Made by a program: the position numbers and the translations under genes
The notes under the pieces: generated by a model
Told to the model about the DNA's origin: nothing
The model's database searches: none
The model's input: only the letters and a program-made list of their open reading frames with translations
Shown here: one piece after another, positions 27,621 through 34,512 of the stretch
Layout of the letters: every line of letters begins with the position of its first letter
Position numbering within the stretch: position 1 is the stretch's first letter
NCBI GenBank assembly: GCA_005880175.1
Contig: VBJR01000221.1
Location: forward strand, 1-34,512
From: Chloroflexota bacterium
GTDB lineage: Bacteria > Chloroflexota > Dormibacteria > Dormibacterales > Dormibacteraceae
Length of the DNA: 34,512 nt
Reading direction: 5' to 3'

Positions 27621-27957
27621 GTAAGCCGGCCACCGGTACGTCCGGAGCGTCCGGGAGCTCTGGCCGCCGGCCCGCGCTGAAGCTGGCCCGGCCAGCTGGT
27701 TCGGGCCTGCGTCCAGCGTGGACGCGTTCTTCGCTCGCCTGCCTCCTGCAGACGCGACAACTACTCGTGGAAGATTGCATGGAGGTCGAAGGACCTCGAT
27801 CCGTATTTTGCGCCTGCCAGAACGCAGGCGCAGAAGTGGGCGCCAGCATGCGTCAGCGCGGTAGCGCACGTGCCGGACGGCACCATGCGGTTAGGATCTG
27901 TACGACCACGCTGGAAGCTCAACAAGTCCGACTCGCCGCCTGAGGAGCGATTCCAGA
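27621..27957. other. Gene-free stretch between the integrase remnant and the CHAT cassette
   Basis: Only scrambled minus-strand frames are present, perhaps further decayed integrase N-terminus (a SAM-like segment ending RTLRTYRWPAY just before 27620). No terminator hairpin for the CHAT cassette is obvious. Confidence 0.4.
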
Positions 27958-29217
27958 TCAACTGCCACCGCCGAGCAGCAGCGGTGCCTGGAAATCGGGC
28001 CTGGGACCCTCCTGCATCATCCTCATCTGGGCCTGTCCGAGCCGGAAGGCGTCATCGATGGGCCTCCCCGCCGCCACCGCCTGGTAGAAGCCGATGCTGA
28101 ATTGGATCGCTGCCCGGTCACCCACGGGCTGCCGCATCCCGATCACGTAGGCGTGAGGGAGCGCCGACGACAGGTCGCGCGCCAGACGCTCGGTGCTGCA
28201 GGCGTTGACCACGACGCACCGCATGCTCGCTCCCGCCACCTCGAACAGCGCCACCAGACCAGCGACCGGAATGACGAACGCCTTCCCGCTGTCGTCCTCG
28301 CTGGCGAAGCTCTCCTCGCCCCCGCCGCCATGCCCGGCGAAGTGCACGAAGTGCGGCTCCACGTCCAGCAGCGCCAGGCTGATGTCACGCGGTCGCACCG
28401 CCAGGCTTGTCTCGATCCGGAACCGGTCACGCTCCTTGCCGAGCCGGATCTCGTGCTGGATCTCGCGGAACTCCTTGTCTATCCGGAGCCGCGTCGTATC
28501 TGGGGGATTCGCTCCGAGGAACAGGATCCTCGTCGGCTCCCGCTCCGATACGTGGTCACCACCCACCCTCAGTGTGTGCGTCGTCTCGATCCGGTGTGGT
28601 CCGTCCGGCCCTCGGTACGCCATGTCCAGATGGACCGGCACGGCCTCGCCCGCCTCTCGGGCGCAGATGTGGAACGACGCATCCGCAGTGGTCCCGGCCG
28701 GCAGCCGAGCCATCCGAAAGCGGCGATTGCGTTCAGCGGTGATCGCCGGCCCGGAGATGGTGACTTCCAGGTGGGAGATGTCGGCATCGCCGTCGTTGGT
28801 GACGCGCCCGTGCAGGACGTCCCACTGCGCGAGGGGGAAGTCGCTGTTCAGTACCTCGACAGTGAGCCGCGGCCTGGTCTCGTTCGCCCGCATCGGCGTG
28901 GCGTCAATGACGGCGGCGAAGCCGGTCACGTGTTGGGGCAGGCCCCGATGATCCCGATAAGAGAAGCTGCGGCTGGTCAGTTCGTAGCGCCCGGCGTCGC
29001 GGGCGCGAACCCGGATGCGCGCGACGAACGAATCACCGGGCATGATCACGCTCCTCTCGATCCGGTCCTTGCCTTCCAGCAGCCCGAGGCCGGCTGGCAG
29101 CCGCAGGGTGAAGACAACGTTCGTGGACGCACCCGGCCCGCGGTTCGTCAGGCGAACATCGAGTTCGGTGGGCGTCCCGGACGGTATCCGGTCCGGTGCG
29201 ATCGTCACGTCGATCAT
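27958..29217 (-). CDS. CHAT-domain (caspase-like) protease with two N-terminal Ig-like domains
   Basis: A 419-aa protein. Residues 1-105 and 115-218 look like two beta-sandwich (CARDB/Ig-like) repeats: TELDVRLTNRGPGASTNVVF and WDVLHGRVTNDGDADISHLE. From about 228 a CHAT domain follows: TRILFLGANPPDTTRLRIDK, KEFREIQHEIRLGKERDRF, HFVHFAGHG with the catalytic H296, VVVNACSTERLARDL with the catalytic C340, and AYVIGM...GDRAAIQFSIGFYQA. The dyad is intact. CHAT proteases are effectors in several bacterial conflict systems, cutting partner proteins once triggered. The ATG at 29217 overlaps the stop of the small zinc protein (ATGA); the longer frame to 29382 is a shadow. It is the last gene of the cassette. 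Its substrate is not identifiable from this window. Confidence 0.88.
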   Translation of the reverse strand: MIDVTIAPDRIPSGTPTELDVRLTNRGPGASTNVVFTLRLPAGLGLLEGKDRIERSVIMPGDSFVARIRVRARDAGRYELTSRSFSYRDHRGLPQHVTGFAAVIDATPMRANETRPRLTVEVLNSDFPLAQWDVLHGRVTNDGDADISHLEVTISGPAITAERNRRFRMARLPAGTTADASFHICAREAGEAVPVHLDMAYRGPDGPHRIETTHTLRVGGDHVSEREPTRILFLGANPPDTTRLRIDKEFREIQHEIRLGKERDRFRIETSLAVRPRDISLALLDVEPHFVHFAGHGGGGEESFASEDDSGKAFVIPVAGLVALFEVAGASMRCVVVNACSTERLARDLSSALPHAYVIGMRQPVGDRAAIQFSIGFYQAVAAGRPIDDAFRLGQAQMRMMQEGPRPDFQAPLLLGGGS

Positions 29218-29444
29218 TGGTCTGGCAGTCCGAGCGGGATGTCGATCGGCGTGTGATGCCGGCGCAGGCACGCCCGGCAGTGCACGGCCGTCTGGTTGGC
29301 CTGGCCGCCGGCGGGATCGAACGCGGCGTCGGCAATCAGCCTCCTGTCCTGACGGCACAGGAGCTTGCCGCAGTGGTGGCACACCGCATCGAGCCGGTTC
29401 CGCTGGGCTTCAGGGGCATGGCACTCCGCGCACTCCCACGTCAT
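29214..29444 (-). CDS. Small zinc-ribbon protein (76 aa)
   Basis: A 76-aa protein with cysteine pairs C5/C8, C22/C25, C30, and H55-C56/C59, enough for two zinc sites. The pattern CHHC-x4-C followed by HCxxC closely repeats the N-terminal zinc module of the neighbouring 582-aa protein (ALCHHCRRPLC and RHCDEC there; AVCHHCGKLLC and VHCRAC here). The ATG at 29444 overlaps the upstream stop by ATGA, and its own stop overlaps the CHAT start by ATGA. Coupling to the protease suggests an adaptor or inhibitor role, which is inference. Confidence 0.75.
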   Translation of the reverse strand: MTWECAECHAPEAQRNRLDAVCHHCGKLLCRQDRRLIADAAFDPAGGQANQTAVHCRACLRRHHTPIDIPLGLPDQ

Positions 29445-31189
29445 GCCGGCCACCCGCTCTCATCCGTCCGACCGCCGGATGTCGCCTGGCGTTTCAGGGT
29501 GAGATCCGTCACATCGTGCAGGTTCCTCCATGCCTCCTTCACGCCCTCGAACATGCAGTCGTCGGTGAAGGGGCCGCGGACCTCGATCCTCACGTTCGTG
29601 CTCCCTGCCTCGGGCCGGACGTCGCCCGTGTGCCTCTCCTCGCCGGTCAGGATGAGGTGCCAGTCGATCGGGTACACGCCCTGGTAGTGGCGACCGGCGA
29701 TGTCCCAGTACCGCTGCACGACGTCGGCCCGTCCGCCGCTGCGCGGCGGGTTGTCCAGCACGCGCTTGACGTAGTAGCCGGCCCCGGCGAGCGCGTTGGT
29801 CAGGGCGATGACCGTCCTGTGGTCCGGGACTATCCCGTACTCGCCGGCGGGGGTATCGCGCTCGCCGTCAGTTCCAGCACGATCGGGATAGACCCGGACC
29901 GCCTGGTAGCGGATGCTGGCCAGGCTCAGGCTGAAGTCCGCCTCGACCCGTGTCTTGACACGGATGGGGTCGGGGACGTTACGGTACTCGCCCAGCGCGT
30001 TGTACGCCCGTATCCCGTCCGCCCCCGAGAGGGATCCGTCCAGGGTCGCCTCGAGGTGTCCGGACAGGTTGTCGTTTGCTTCGACCTGGTGCTCGAACTG
30101 GATCAGCATCGTCAGGCAGCGCTTCTCGCGCTCCTCGTCACTGAGCGTCAGATGCTCCCACTCCAGCGTCCGGATCTCCTGGCCGGCTTCCGCCACGCCC
30201 CCGACGGCTACCCGGACCATCTCGTGGTTGTGCCCTTCGACATTCCCCCAGGTGACCGGGCAGTTGATCCGGAGGACGTCGATCGTGTCGAGGCCGAGCG
30301 GATTGTGGCGGTCCCGCCCGACCTCGGGCCACTGGATGTCGACTACGAGCACATGCCGTTCTGCGTCGGGGACGATCGATGGGGTGATCCAGAGGGACGC
30401 AAGGCCGTCGGGTTCGGGCGACAGGCGGTACGACCGCGTGAACTCCAGCGTGCTCGACGCCGGCGCGTCCTTGGCGGCGAACGTGGCGACCTCCCGAGCG
30501 TCGCCGCCGATCGGCAGCACCGCGCCGTCCTCCGGGCCGACGATGCCGGCCTGCCCCTGCAGGACGAAGGAACCGGCGGCGTAGGGAACCTCGTCGTCCG
30601 GCCCCAGTCCGCTCCTGCGCCTGCGGCCGGCGACGCGGTCCCGATCGTGGGCTCCGAACGTGAGGGACGCCACGACCCAACCATCCACTGGGTCGGACTG
30701 GACCGTGTACCGGCCCCCTGGCTCGAGTGCGATGCGGACCCGGAGCCGCTCGATCAGGTGCAGGTCGGCCACCTTGGGGTGGAGCGGTACCGGAAGCCCG
30801 GCCCGCGCCTCAACGAGGCGCTGGCGGAGAAGAACGTACGCGGTGACGCCGGCGGCAACCGCTCCGCAGACCACGATGACCAGACCGCTGGCGCCGCCGA
30901 TCAGCAGGGCGATCAGGCAGATCGCTCCCAGCGCGGCGGCGGCGATCCGAACGTCGGGCCAGCCTCCCAACGGGAGGTGGGCGCACTCATCGCAGTGGCG
31001 GCCGGCAGCCTTCTCCAAGCCGGGCCCGTCGGCTTCGCCGCCGAACAGCCGCACCGCCCACCGGGGAGGTATCACCTCGTGATCCGCGCACAGAGGCCGC
31101 CGGCAGTGGTGGCAGAGCGCGCGAACGGCCGACGAGCCGCACTTGTAGCAGCGGACCCTTGGTGCCCGCTGCTGCAACGAGACAGTCAT
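29441..31189 (-). CDS. Protein B: N-terminal zinc ribbon, two membrane helices and a large beta-rich domain
   Basis: A 582-aa protein of no family I recognise. Residues 14-69 hold a zinc module (C14/C17, C26/C29, C34, H37, then C66/C69). Two transmembrane helices follow at about 82-98 and 102-122 as a hairpin. The remaining ~440 residues are beta-rich and look homologous to protein A: LEWEHLTLSDEE matches LEWQDVPMTAEQ there, and NLSGHLEATLDGSLSG matches RLSGEVEVTVDRLLSG. The hairpin places both the zinc end and the large domain on the same side, probably cytoplasmic. AGGAAGGAG lies before the ATG at 31189, 18 bp after the A stop. A membrane-linked sensor or platform is one possible role. Confidence 0.78.
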   Translation of the reverse strand: MTVSLQQRAPRVRCYKCGSSAVRALCHHCRRPLCADHEVIPPRWAVRLFGGEADGPGLEKAAGRHCDECAHLPLGGWPDVRIAAAALGAICLIALLIGGASGLVIVVCGAVAAGVTAYVLLRQRLVEARAGLPVPLHPKVADLHLIERLRVRIALEPGGRYTVQSDPVDGWVVASLTFGAHDRDRVAGRRRRSGLGPDDEVPYAAGSFVLQGQAGIVGPEDGAVLPIGGDAREVATFAAKDAPASSTLEFTRSYRLSPEPDGLASLWITPSIVPDAERHVLVVDIQWPEVGRDRHNPLGLDTIDVLRINCPVTWGNVEGHNHEMVRVAVGGVAEAGQEIRTLEWEHLTLSDEEREKRCLTMLIQFEHQVEANDNLSGHLEATLDGSLSGADGIRAYNALGEYRNVPDPIRVKTRVEADFSLSLASIRYQAVRVYPDRAGTDGERDTPAGEYGIVPDHRTVIALTNALAGAGYYVKRVLDNPPRSGGRADVVQRYWDIAGRHYQGVYPIDWHLILTGEERHTGDVRPEAGSTNVRIEVRGPFTDDCMFEGVKEAWRNLHDVTDLTLKRQATSGGRTDESGWPA

Positions 31190-31207
31190 GGGATAGCTCT
31201 CCTTCCT

Positions 31208-31597
31208 TCAGCGCCGGGCCGGCAGGCGGTCGAACCGCTCGTGCAGGTCCTGCCGCAGCGCGTTCATCTCGCGGACGACCGGCTCGCTGTCCCGAGGCAG
31301 CCAGCCGATGGCATAGATTCGCAGCTCGCCGCTGTCCACCGAGGTCTCGTACTTCATGCCACCATGGACCTGCCGTTCTCGACGGGTCTGGTAACGGGTC
31401 CCCTCCACGTACAGCAGGATGGACATCGAGTACGGACCGTGGGCCCGGCGCGCCCCGAGCCACCGGCGCATCGAGTCGGCCTCGGGCGCCGTCGTGCCCG
31501 GCAGCCGCAAGTCTTCCACTTCGAAGCCGCGAATCCGCAGGACCGTCATGATGTCGTCGAGGCGCATCTCTTCGGGGATCACCTCGTCAAAGTGCAT
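31208..31597 (-). CDS. Protein A, C-terminal part in a shifted frame
   Basis: This frame reads TLSPSQQMHFDEVIPEEMRL, then DDIMTVLRIRGFEVEDLRLP, HGPYSMSILLYVEG and IYAIGWLPRDSEPVVREM. It continues protein A: the equivalent segment follows without interruption in the paralogue B (ALTNALAGAGYYVKRV, YPIDWHLILTGEE). The ATG at 31597 would give a separate 129-aa gene overlapping the A frame by 19 bp, but it has no Shine-Dalgarno, and the paralogue argues for a single gene with one base lost near 31618. Confidence 0.65.
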   Translation of the reverse strand: MHFDEVIPEEMRLDDIMTVLRIRGFEVEDLRLPGTTAPEADSMRRWLGARRAHGPYSMSILLYVEGTRYQTRRERQVHGGMKYETSVDSGELRIYAIGWLPRDSEPVVREMNALRQDLHERFDRLPARR

Positions 31598-32676
31598 CTG
31601 CTGGGAGGGCGACAGCGTCCGGCCATGCCTCTCGAGTCGAAGAGCCGGGCGCTCGTGCCCGAGAGCAGCCGGTCCACGGTCACCTCGACTTCCCCGCTGA
31701 GCCTCTCCTGGCGGTAGAGCTCGCCCGGCCTGGGGATCGACAGGACCATCCGCGGGCTCCGAAACACGCGATCGCCACCGTCGGACTTCGAGATCTGCTC
31801 GGCCGTCATGGGAACGTCCTGCCACTCGAGTCCGCCACCGCCCGCGCGCTCCGGGTTGTACCGAAAGGCATGCGGCGCTCCGGCGATCTCGAGCTGCAGA
31901 GACTGCAGCGAGGTGCGGGTGGGCCATCCGACGAAGACGCCCGTGACCTTGGGGACGGCGTCGTCCATCAGCCCGGTGGGGACGACCAGCTGCACGGTCA
32001 TGGTGAGCGACAGGCCCGGCTTGAAGTCGATCTGTCGCATGATCGCCGTTCGGTCGTTCGCGTTCGCCGGTCGCAGCGGTATCTCGGAGGTGTCGGGATC
32101 CTCGATGTCGATTTCGATAAACGCATCGACCTGCACGGACTGCGCCGGCCGGTACGCACGAGAGATCACGCATTGGCTGCGGTCCGCGAGCAGCGGATCG
32201 GCCTGCTGCGCGTCGGTCGCCTGCGGAAGCGCTGCCCGAATGGGGAACGCGTGGCGTTCATCCAGCTCCAGCATGCTGCTGAGATCTGTCTTCTCGTGGC
32301 CGGTGAGCCCGAGGAAGCCGACGATGGCCTCCACATCGCGGTCGGCGCCCTGGCCGTACGCACGACTCGCATCGCCGTATGCCTGACGCGTGAAGTACTT
32401 CTCTCCGTCCAGGGGCAGGACGAACTCGACGTGTCCGATCGGATCCCGCCGAACGCTGTGGGATGGGTTCAGCGAGATCTCCTGCCGGAAGTAATACCGC
32501 TCTTCGATCGCCGCCTTCTCCAGACGGGCTCGCGCCCAGATGGGGTCTCCGCGTCGGATCACCGGTCGCAACGCACCCGAGGCGCGCATCAACCCGAGTC
32601 CGAGAAGCCGTCGGATGCCGACGAGTCCATCGTCTGGTGCGCCCGTCTGGCCGGCGTTCTCTGCAGTTTCGGTCAT
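31579..32676 (-). CDS. Protein A: large soluble protein, paralogue of B (frame broken near its C-terminus)
   Basis: The first ~350 residues (32676 to about 31620) are a beta-rich protein of unknown family without membrane helices. Segments parallel to B include ISLNPSHSVRRDPIGHVEFV (B: IALEPGGRYTVQSDPVDGWV) and GEVEVTVDRLLSGTSARLF (B: GHLEATLDGSLSGADGIRAY). The last 13 or so residues (CRPPSRCTLTR) are built of rare codons and have no counterpart, so the frame is lost at about 31618. The intact gene would run 32676 to 31208, about 490 aa. GGAGGG precedes the ATG at 32676, 50 bp after the cyclase-like gene. Function unknown; it is probably a structural or sensor partner of B. Confidence 0.7.
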   Translation of the reverse strand: MTETAENAGQTGAPDDGLVGIRRLLGLGLMRASGALRPVIRRGDPIWARARLEKAAIEERYYFRQEISLNPSHSVRRDPIGHVEFVLPLDGEKYFTRQAYGDASRAYGQGADRDVEAIVGFLGLTGHEKTDLSSMLELDERHAFPIRAALPQATDAQQADPLLADRSQCVISRAYRPAQSVQVDAFIEIDIEDPDTSEIPLRPANANDRTAIMRQIDFKPGLSLTMTVQLVVPTGLMDDAVPKVTGVFVGWPTRTSLQSLQLEIAGAPHAFRYNPERAGGGGLEWQDVPMTAEQISKSDGGDRVFRSPRMVLSIPRPGELYRQERLSGEVEVTVDRLLSGTSARLFDSRGMAGRCRPPSRCTLTR

Positions 32677-32726
32677 CGCGCATCCCTCCGCATTGCCAAG
32701 GCGTCATGCACCTCGTGGCTGTTCCG

Positions 32727-33623
32727 TCAGACTGTCCAGAGCCAGGCCACCGCCTGCGACCTCTTGACTGCGACCTCCAGGCGCTGGAACTCCGATGCAG
32801 CCAGCCCCGGATGGCCAGCTCCGACAACGTGTCGGTAGAGGACGTCGGACACCAGCACCACGAGACCGGCGCGGGGATCGTCGTCCAGCACCTGGCGGAG
32901 CGTGTCGCTGTCGACGAGCCGGCTCAGCTCGACGACCGTGCTCCCCGCGTATCCCATGGCTCCCTTGCCGACGGGCCCGATGGTCATGGACATGCGGAGA
33001 CGGAGCCGGTCCGTGTGGCGGCTGTTGTCCGTGTCGAGGCACTGCGCCGTCGCCCGGAAGAGCCGGGGCAGCACCCGTTGGAACTGTATGCCGGCGGGGA
33101 AGAACACGATGATTCCGTCCCCCGACTCTTGACTGTCGGTGCCATGAGGACCGGCCTCGACGTCCGCGACGACCTCGCGTACCAGGGTGGCCAGGCGCTG
33201 CTGCACCTCTCGCTGCCCCGGCATGGGCCGCGCGGTGTACGCGGCGACATCCACCGCGAAGCCCAGCCGGAAGTCGATCCGCTCGGGATCATCGGACGGA
33301 CGAGCATCTCGACTGCCATTCGCGCCCGACCCCGTGAGTGCGATGACGATGCCATCCGGCAGCTTGATGATGGCGCCGCTGATGCCTCTGCTCTGGAGGA
33401 GGTCGATCGTATTGCTGAGAGCGGCCAGGAGCCGCGGCCGCTCACCCGGCCCGTCCGGCGCCACCCGCAGGAACATCTCGGGATCGGTCGCGTCCAGGCC
33501 ACGGTCGTCCTTGGCGAACGCGGCCGCGATCCCGTTCACCTGACCGAGGTTCGCCTCCAGCTCGAAGAGCGTCGTGTCAGGCACTCCCGGCAGCGTGATG
33601 ACGATGGCGTCGGCTGCCTGCAT
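32727..33623 (-). CDS. Protein with EACC1-like N-terminus and class III nucleotidyl-cyclase-like domain
   Basis: A 298-aa protein. Residues 118-270 resemble a class III nucleotidyl cyclase: FAVDVAAYT (candidate metal Asp D125), SGDGIIVFFP (D169), RLRMSMTIGPV (208-218) and GSTVVELSRLVDSDTLRQVL (228-246) in the place of the usual VNxAxRL helix. The normal catalytic Asn is not seen there, though R235 fits the Arg. The N-terminal ~100 residues (LLAALSNTIDLLQSRGI, IIKLPDGIVIALTG) resemble the effector-associated constant component EACC1 of conflict systems; that match is from memory of the pattern only. AAAGGAG eight bases before the ATG at 33623 sets the start. It lies just downstream of a Crp/Fnr gene. 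It could make a cyclic nucleotide or be a degenerate sensor. Confidence 0.65.
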   Translation of the reverse strand: MQAADAIVITLPGVPDTTLFELEANLGQVNGIAAAFAKDDRGLDATDPEMFLRVAPDGPGERPRLLAALSNTIDLLQSRGISGAIIKLPDGIVIALTGSGANGSRDARPSDDPERIDFRLGFAVDVAAYTARPMPGQREVQQRLATLVREVVADVEAGPHGTDSQESGDGIIVFFPAGIQFQRVLPRLFRATAQCLDTDNSRHTDRLRLRMSMTIGPVGKGAMGYAGSTVVELSRLVDSDTLRQVLDDDPRAGLVVLVSDVLYRHVVGAGHPGLAASEFQRLEVAVKRSQAVAWLWTV

Positions 33624-33727
33624 GCCTGCACTCCTTTCGGTCATTCGACGGGGGCCATGGACCAGCTCGCCTTCATGGCGGGTACGGTAGCCAGGGGGAC
33701 AGAGACGTTCCGTCCGGAATCGGACGT

Positions 33728-34378
33728 TCATCGGACCGCGAACCGGCCCGCGCCGATCGCCTGGAGAACGGTGTGGTCGCGCACGATCAGGCGTCGCCGG
33801 CCGGTGCTGAGGACTCCCCGCCTTCGCAGTCCGGCCAGGGTCGCTGCCACCTGGCTGCGCGAGGCGCCGATGGCGCGCGCCAGATCCTCCTGCGTCATCT
33901 CGAGATCGACGTGCGCACCGGCCCGCACGGGCGCGCCAGCCGCATCGATGAAGCGGAGCAGCATCCTGACCAGCCGCAGAGACACGGGCAGCAGGCTGAG
34001 CTCGGCGCGGATCTCGTCCGCCTCGGCCCGCCGTGAGACGGCGTAGCGCAGCACCGGTAGCGCCAGTTCGCTGCCGCCCAGCAGGGCGGCGAACTGCGAC
34101 GGGGTGAACAGCGACGCCTGGCACGGCCGCAGAGCGGTGACGGTCACCGGACTGTCCTCACCTTCGATCACGGCGGTCTCGCCGACGAGCTCTCCCGCTC
34201 CTCTGACTGCCAACAGCGCTTCGACCCCGTTCACCTCCGCGCGCGTGATCTTGACGCGACCCTCTTGAATGACGGCCACCTGATGGCCGGCATCGCCCTG
34301 ATGCACCAGGACCTCCCGCGCCTCGTATGTGTGCCGAGTGCCGTGAGCCAGCAGGTCTCGCCAGAGGTGATCGGACAT
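33728..34378 (-). CDS. Crp/Fnr-family transcription regulator
   Basis: A 216-aa regulator. The cyclic-nucleotide-binding-type beta-roll spans about residues 15-115 (VAVIQEGRVKITRA, GAGELVGETAVIEGE). The Crp helix-turn-helix follows at about 157-200 (MTQEDLARAIGASRSQVAAT, LAGLRRRGVLSTGRRRLIV). In the ligand cassette the Glu of GELVGE is kept, but the Arg that usually contacts the cyclic phosphate is absent (DSPVTVTAL where RSATVTAL is common), so cAMP binding is doubtful. It precedes the cyclase-like gene by 104 bp on the same strand and probably controls the cassette. The start ATG at 34378 has no strong Shine-Dalgarno. Confidence 0.9.
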   Translation of the reverse strand: MSDHLWRDLLAHGTRHTYEAREVLVHQGDAGHQVAVIQEGRVKITRAEVNGVEALLAVRGAGELVGETAVIEGEDSPVTVTALRPCQASLFTPSQFAALLGGSELALPVLRYAVSRRAEADEIRAELSLLPVSLRLVRMLLRFIDAAGAPVRAGAHVDLEMTQEDLARAIGASRSQVAATLAGLRRRGVLSTGRRRLIVRDHTVLQAIGAGRFAVR

Positions 34379-34512
34379 CTGGGCGCGAATGCCCGCGCCG
34401 CGTCCCGCTCCCCATCTAGGAAGCTGTTGAAAAGGTAGCCGGGCAGCCGTCCCGGCCGTTGTACATGGCGGACCCTCCAGTCCAAATCGACGTCTTCGAG
34501 GAGGTTGGCGAC
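34379..34512. other. Upstream region of the Crp/Fnr gene at the window edge
   Basis: This stretch has a small stem-loop at 34438-34456 (gccggg / cccggc, 7-nt loop) and no supported gene. It probably carries the promoter of the Crp/Fnr gene; no Crp-type TGTGA-N6-TCACA box was seen. Confidence 0.35.

Noticed and set aside
27958..34378. Naming the cassette as a known CATRA, Pycsar or ternary conflict system
   Set aside because: It shares component types (CHAT, cyclase-like, EACC-like) but A and B match no component of those systems that I can recognise.

Overview
The window is high-GC bacterial DNA with strong GC3 bias, frequent GTG starts and many 4-base ATGA or GTGA gene overlaps. The gene set (DrrA-type ABC ATPase, deazaflavin-type nitroreductase-family protein, tandem universal stress proteins, CBS-BON protein, AMIN-like lipoprotein-type protein) fits an Actinomycetota (Thermoleophilia-like) or Chloroflexota soil or thermal lineage. 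The two cannot be separated from this sequence alone. No rRNA, tRNA or CRISPR array was seen.

Layout. (1) 1-2122, minus strand: start of a DrrB-like permease, a DrrA-like ATPase, a VOC/glyoxalase protein and a DDN-like oxidoreductase. (2) 2209-8120, plus strand: an ABC exporter, an imidazolonepropionase-like amidohydrolase and a rifampin phosphotransferase homologue (rph). The rph frame breaks just before its catalytic histidine. (3) 8200-18518, minus strand: what looks like one long operon, ureA-ureB-ureC-ureF-ureG-ureD, metallophosphoesterase, APC permease, nucleotidyltransferase-like protein, glutamine synthetase-family enzyme, and a ureohydrolase that I identify as a Ni-dependent guanidine hydrolase (GdmH). 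Read as a pathway: guanidine is hydrolysed to urea and ammonia, urea to ammonia and CO2, and ammonia is captured by the synthetase. ureC and the permease both carry internal deletions with frame breaks. (4) 18768-26153: a stress and housekeeping segment (CBS-BON, two tandem-domain universal stress proteins, Hsp20, flavodoxin, PhoU, AMIN-like protein). It is interspersed with three gene remnants: an APH/P-loop kinase, a PAS domain and a TrkA-type NAD-binding domain. (5) 26574-34378: an accessory island with a Phd/PIN toxin-antitoxin pair behind a probable leaderless promoter, a decayed tyrosine integrase, and a minus-strand cassette. In transcription order the cassette encodes a Crp/Fnr regulator, a protein with a nucleotidyl-cyclase-like domain, a large protein A (frameshifted), a zinc-ribbon/two-TM protein B, a small zinc protein, and a CHAT (caspase-like) protease.

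The accessory cassette is the best candidate for a little-described system. A and B look paralogous over most of their length. The zinc module of B recurs as the stand-alone small protein. The last three genes are coupled by ATGA overlaps and end in a CHAT protease with an intact His-Cys dyad. This suggests a conflict or regulated-proteolysis system with a cyclase-like trigger or sensor component. The number of frame breaks and internal deletions across the window is itself notable. It could reflect genome decay or assembly error, and only read-level data would tell.
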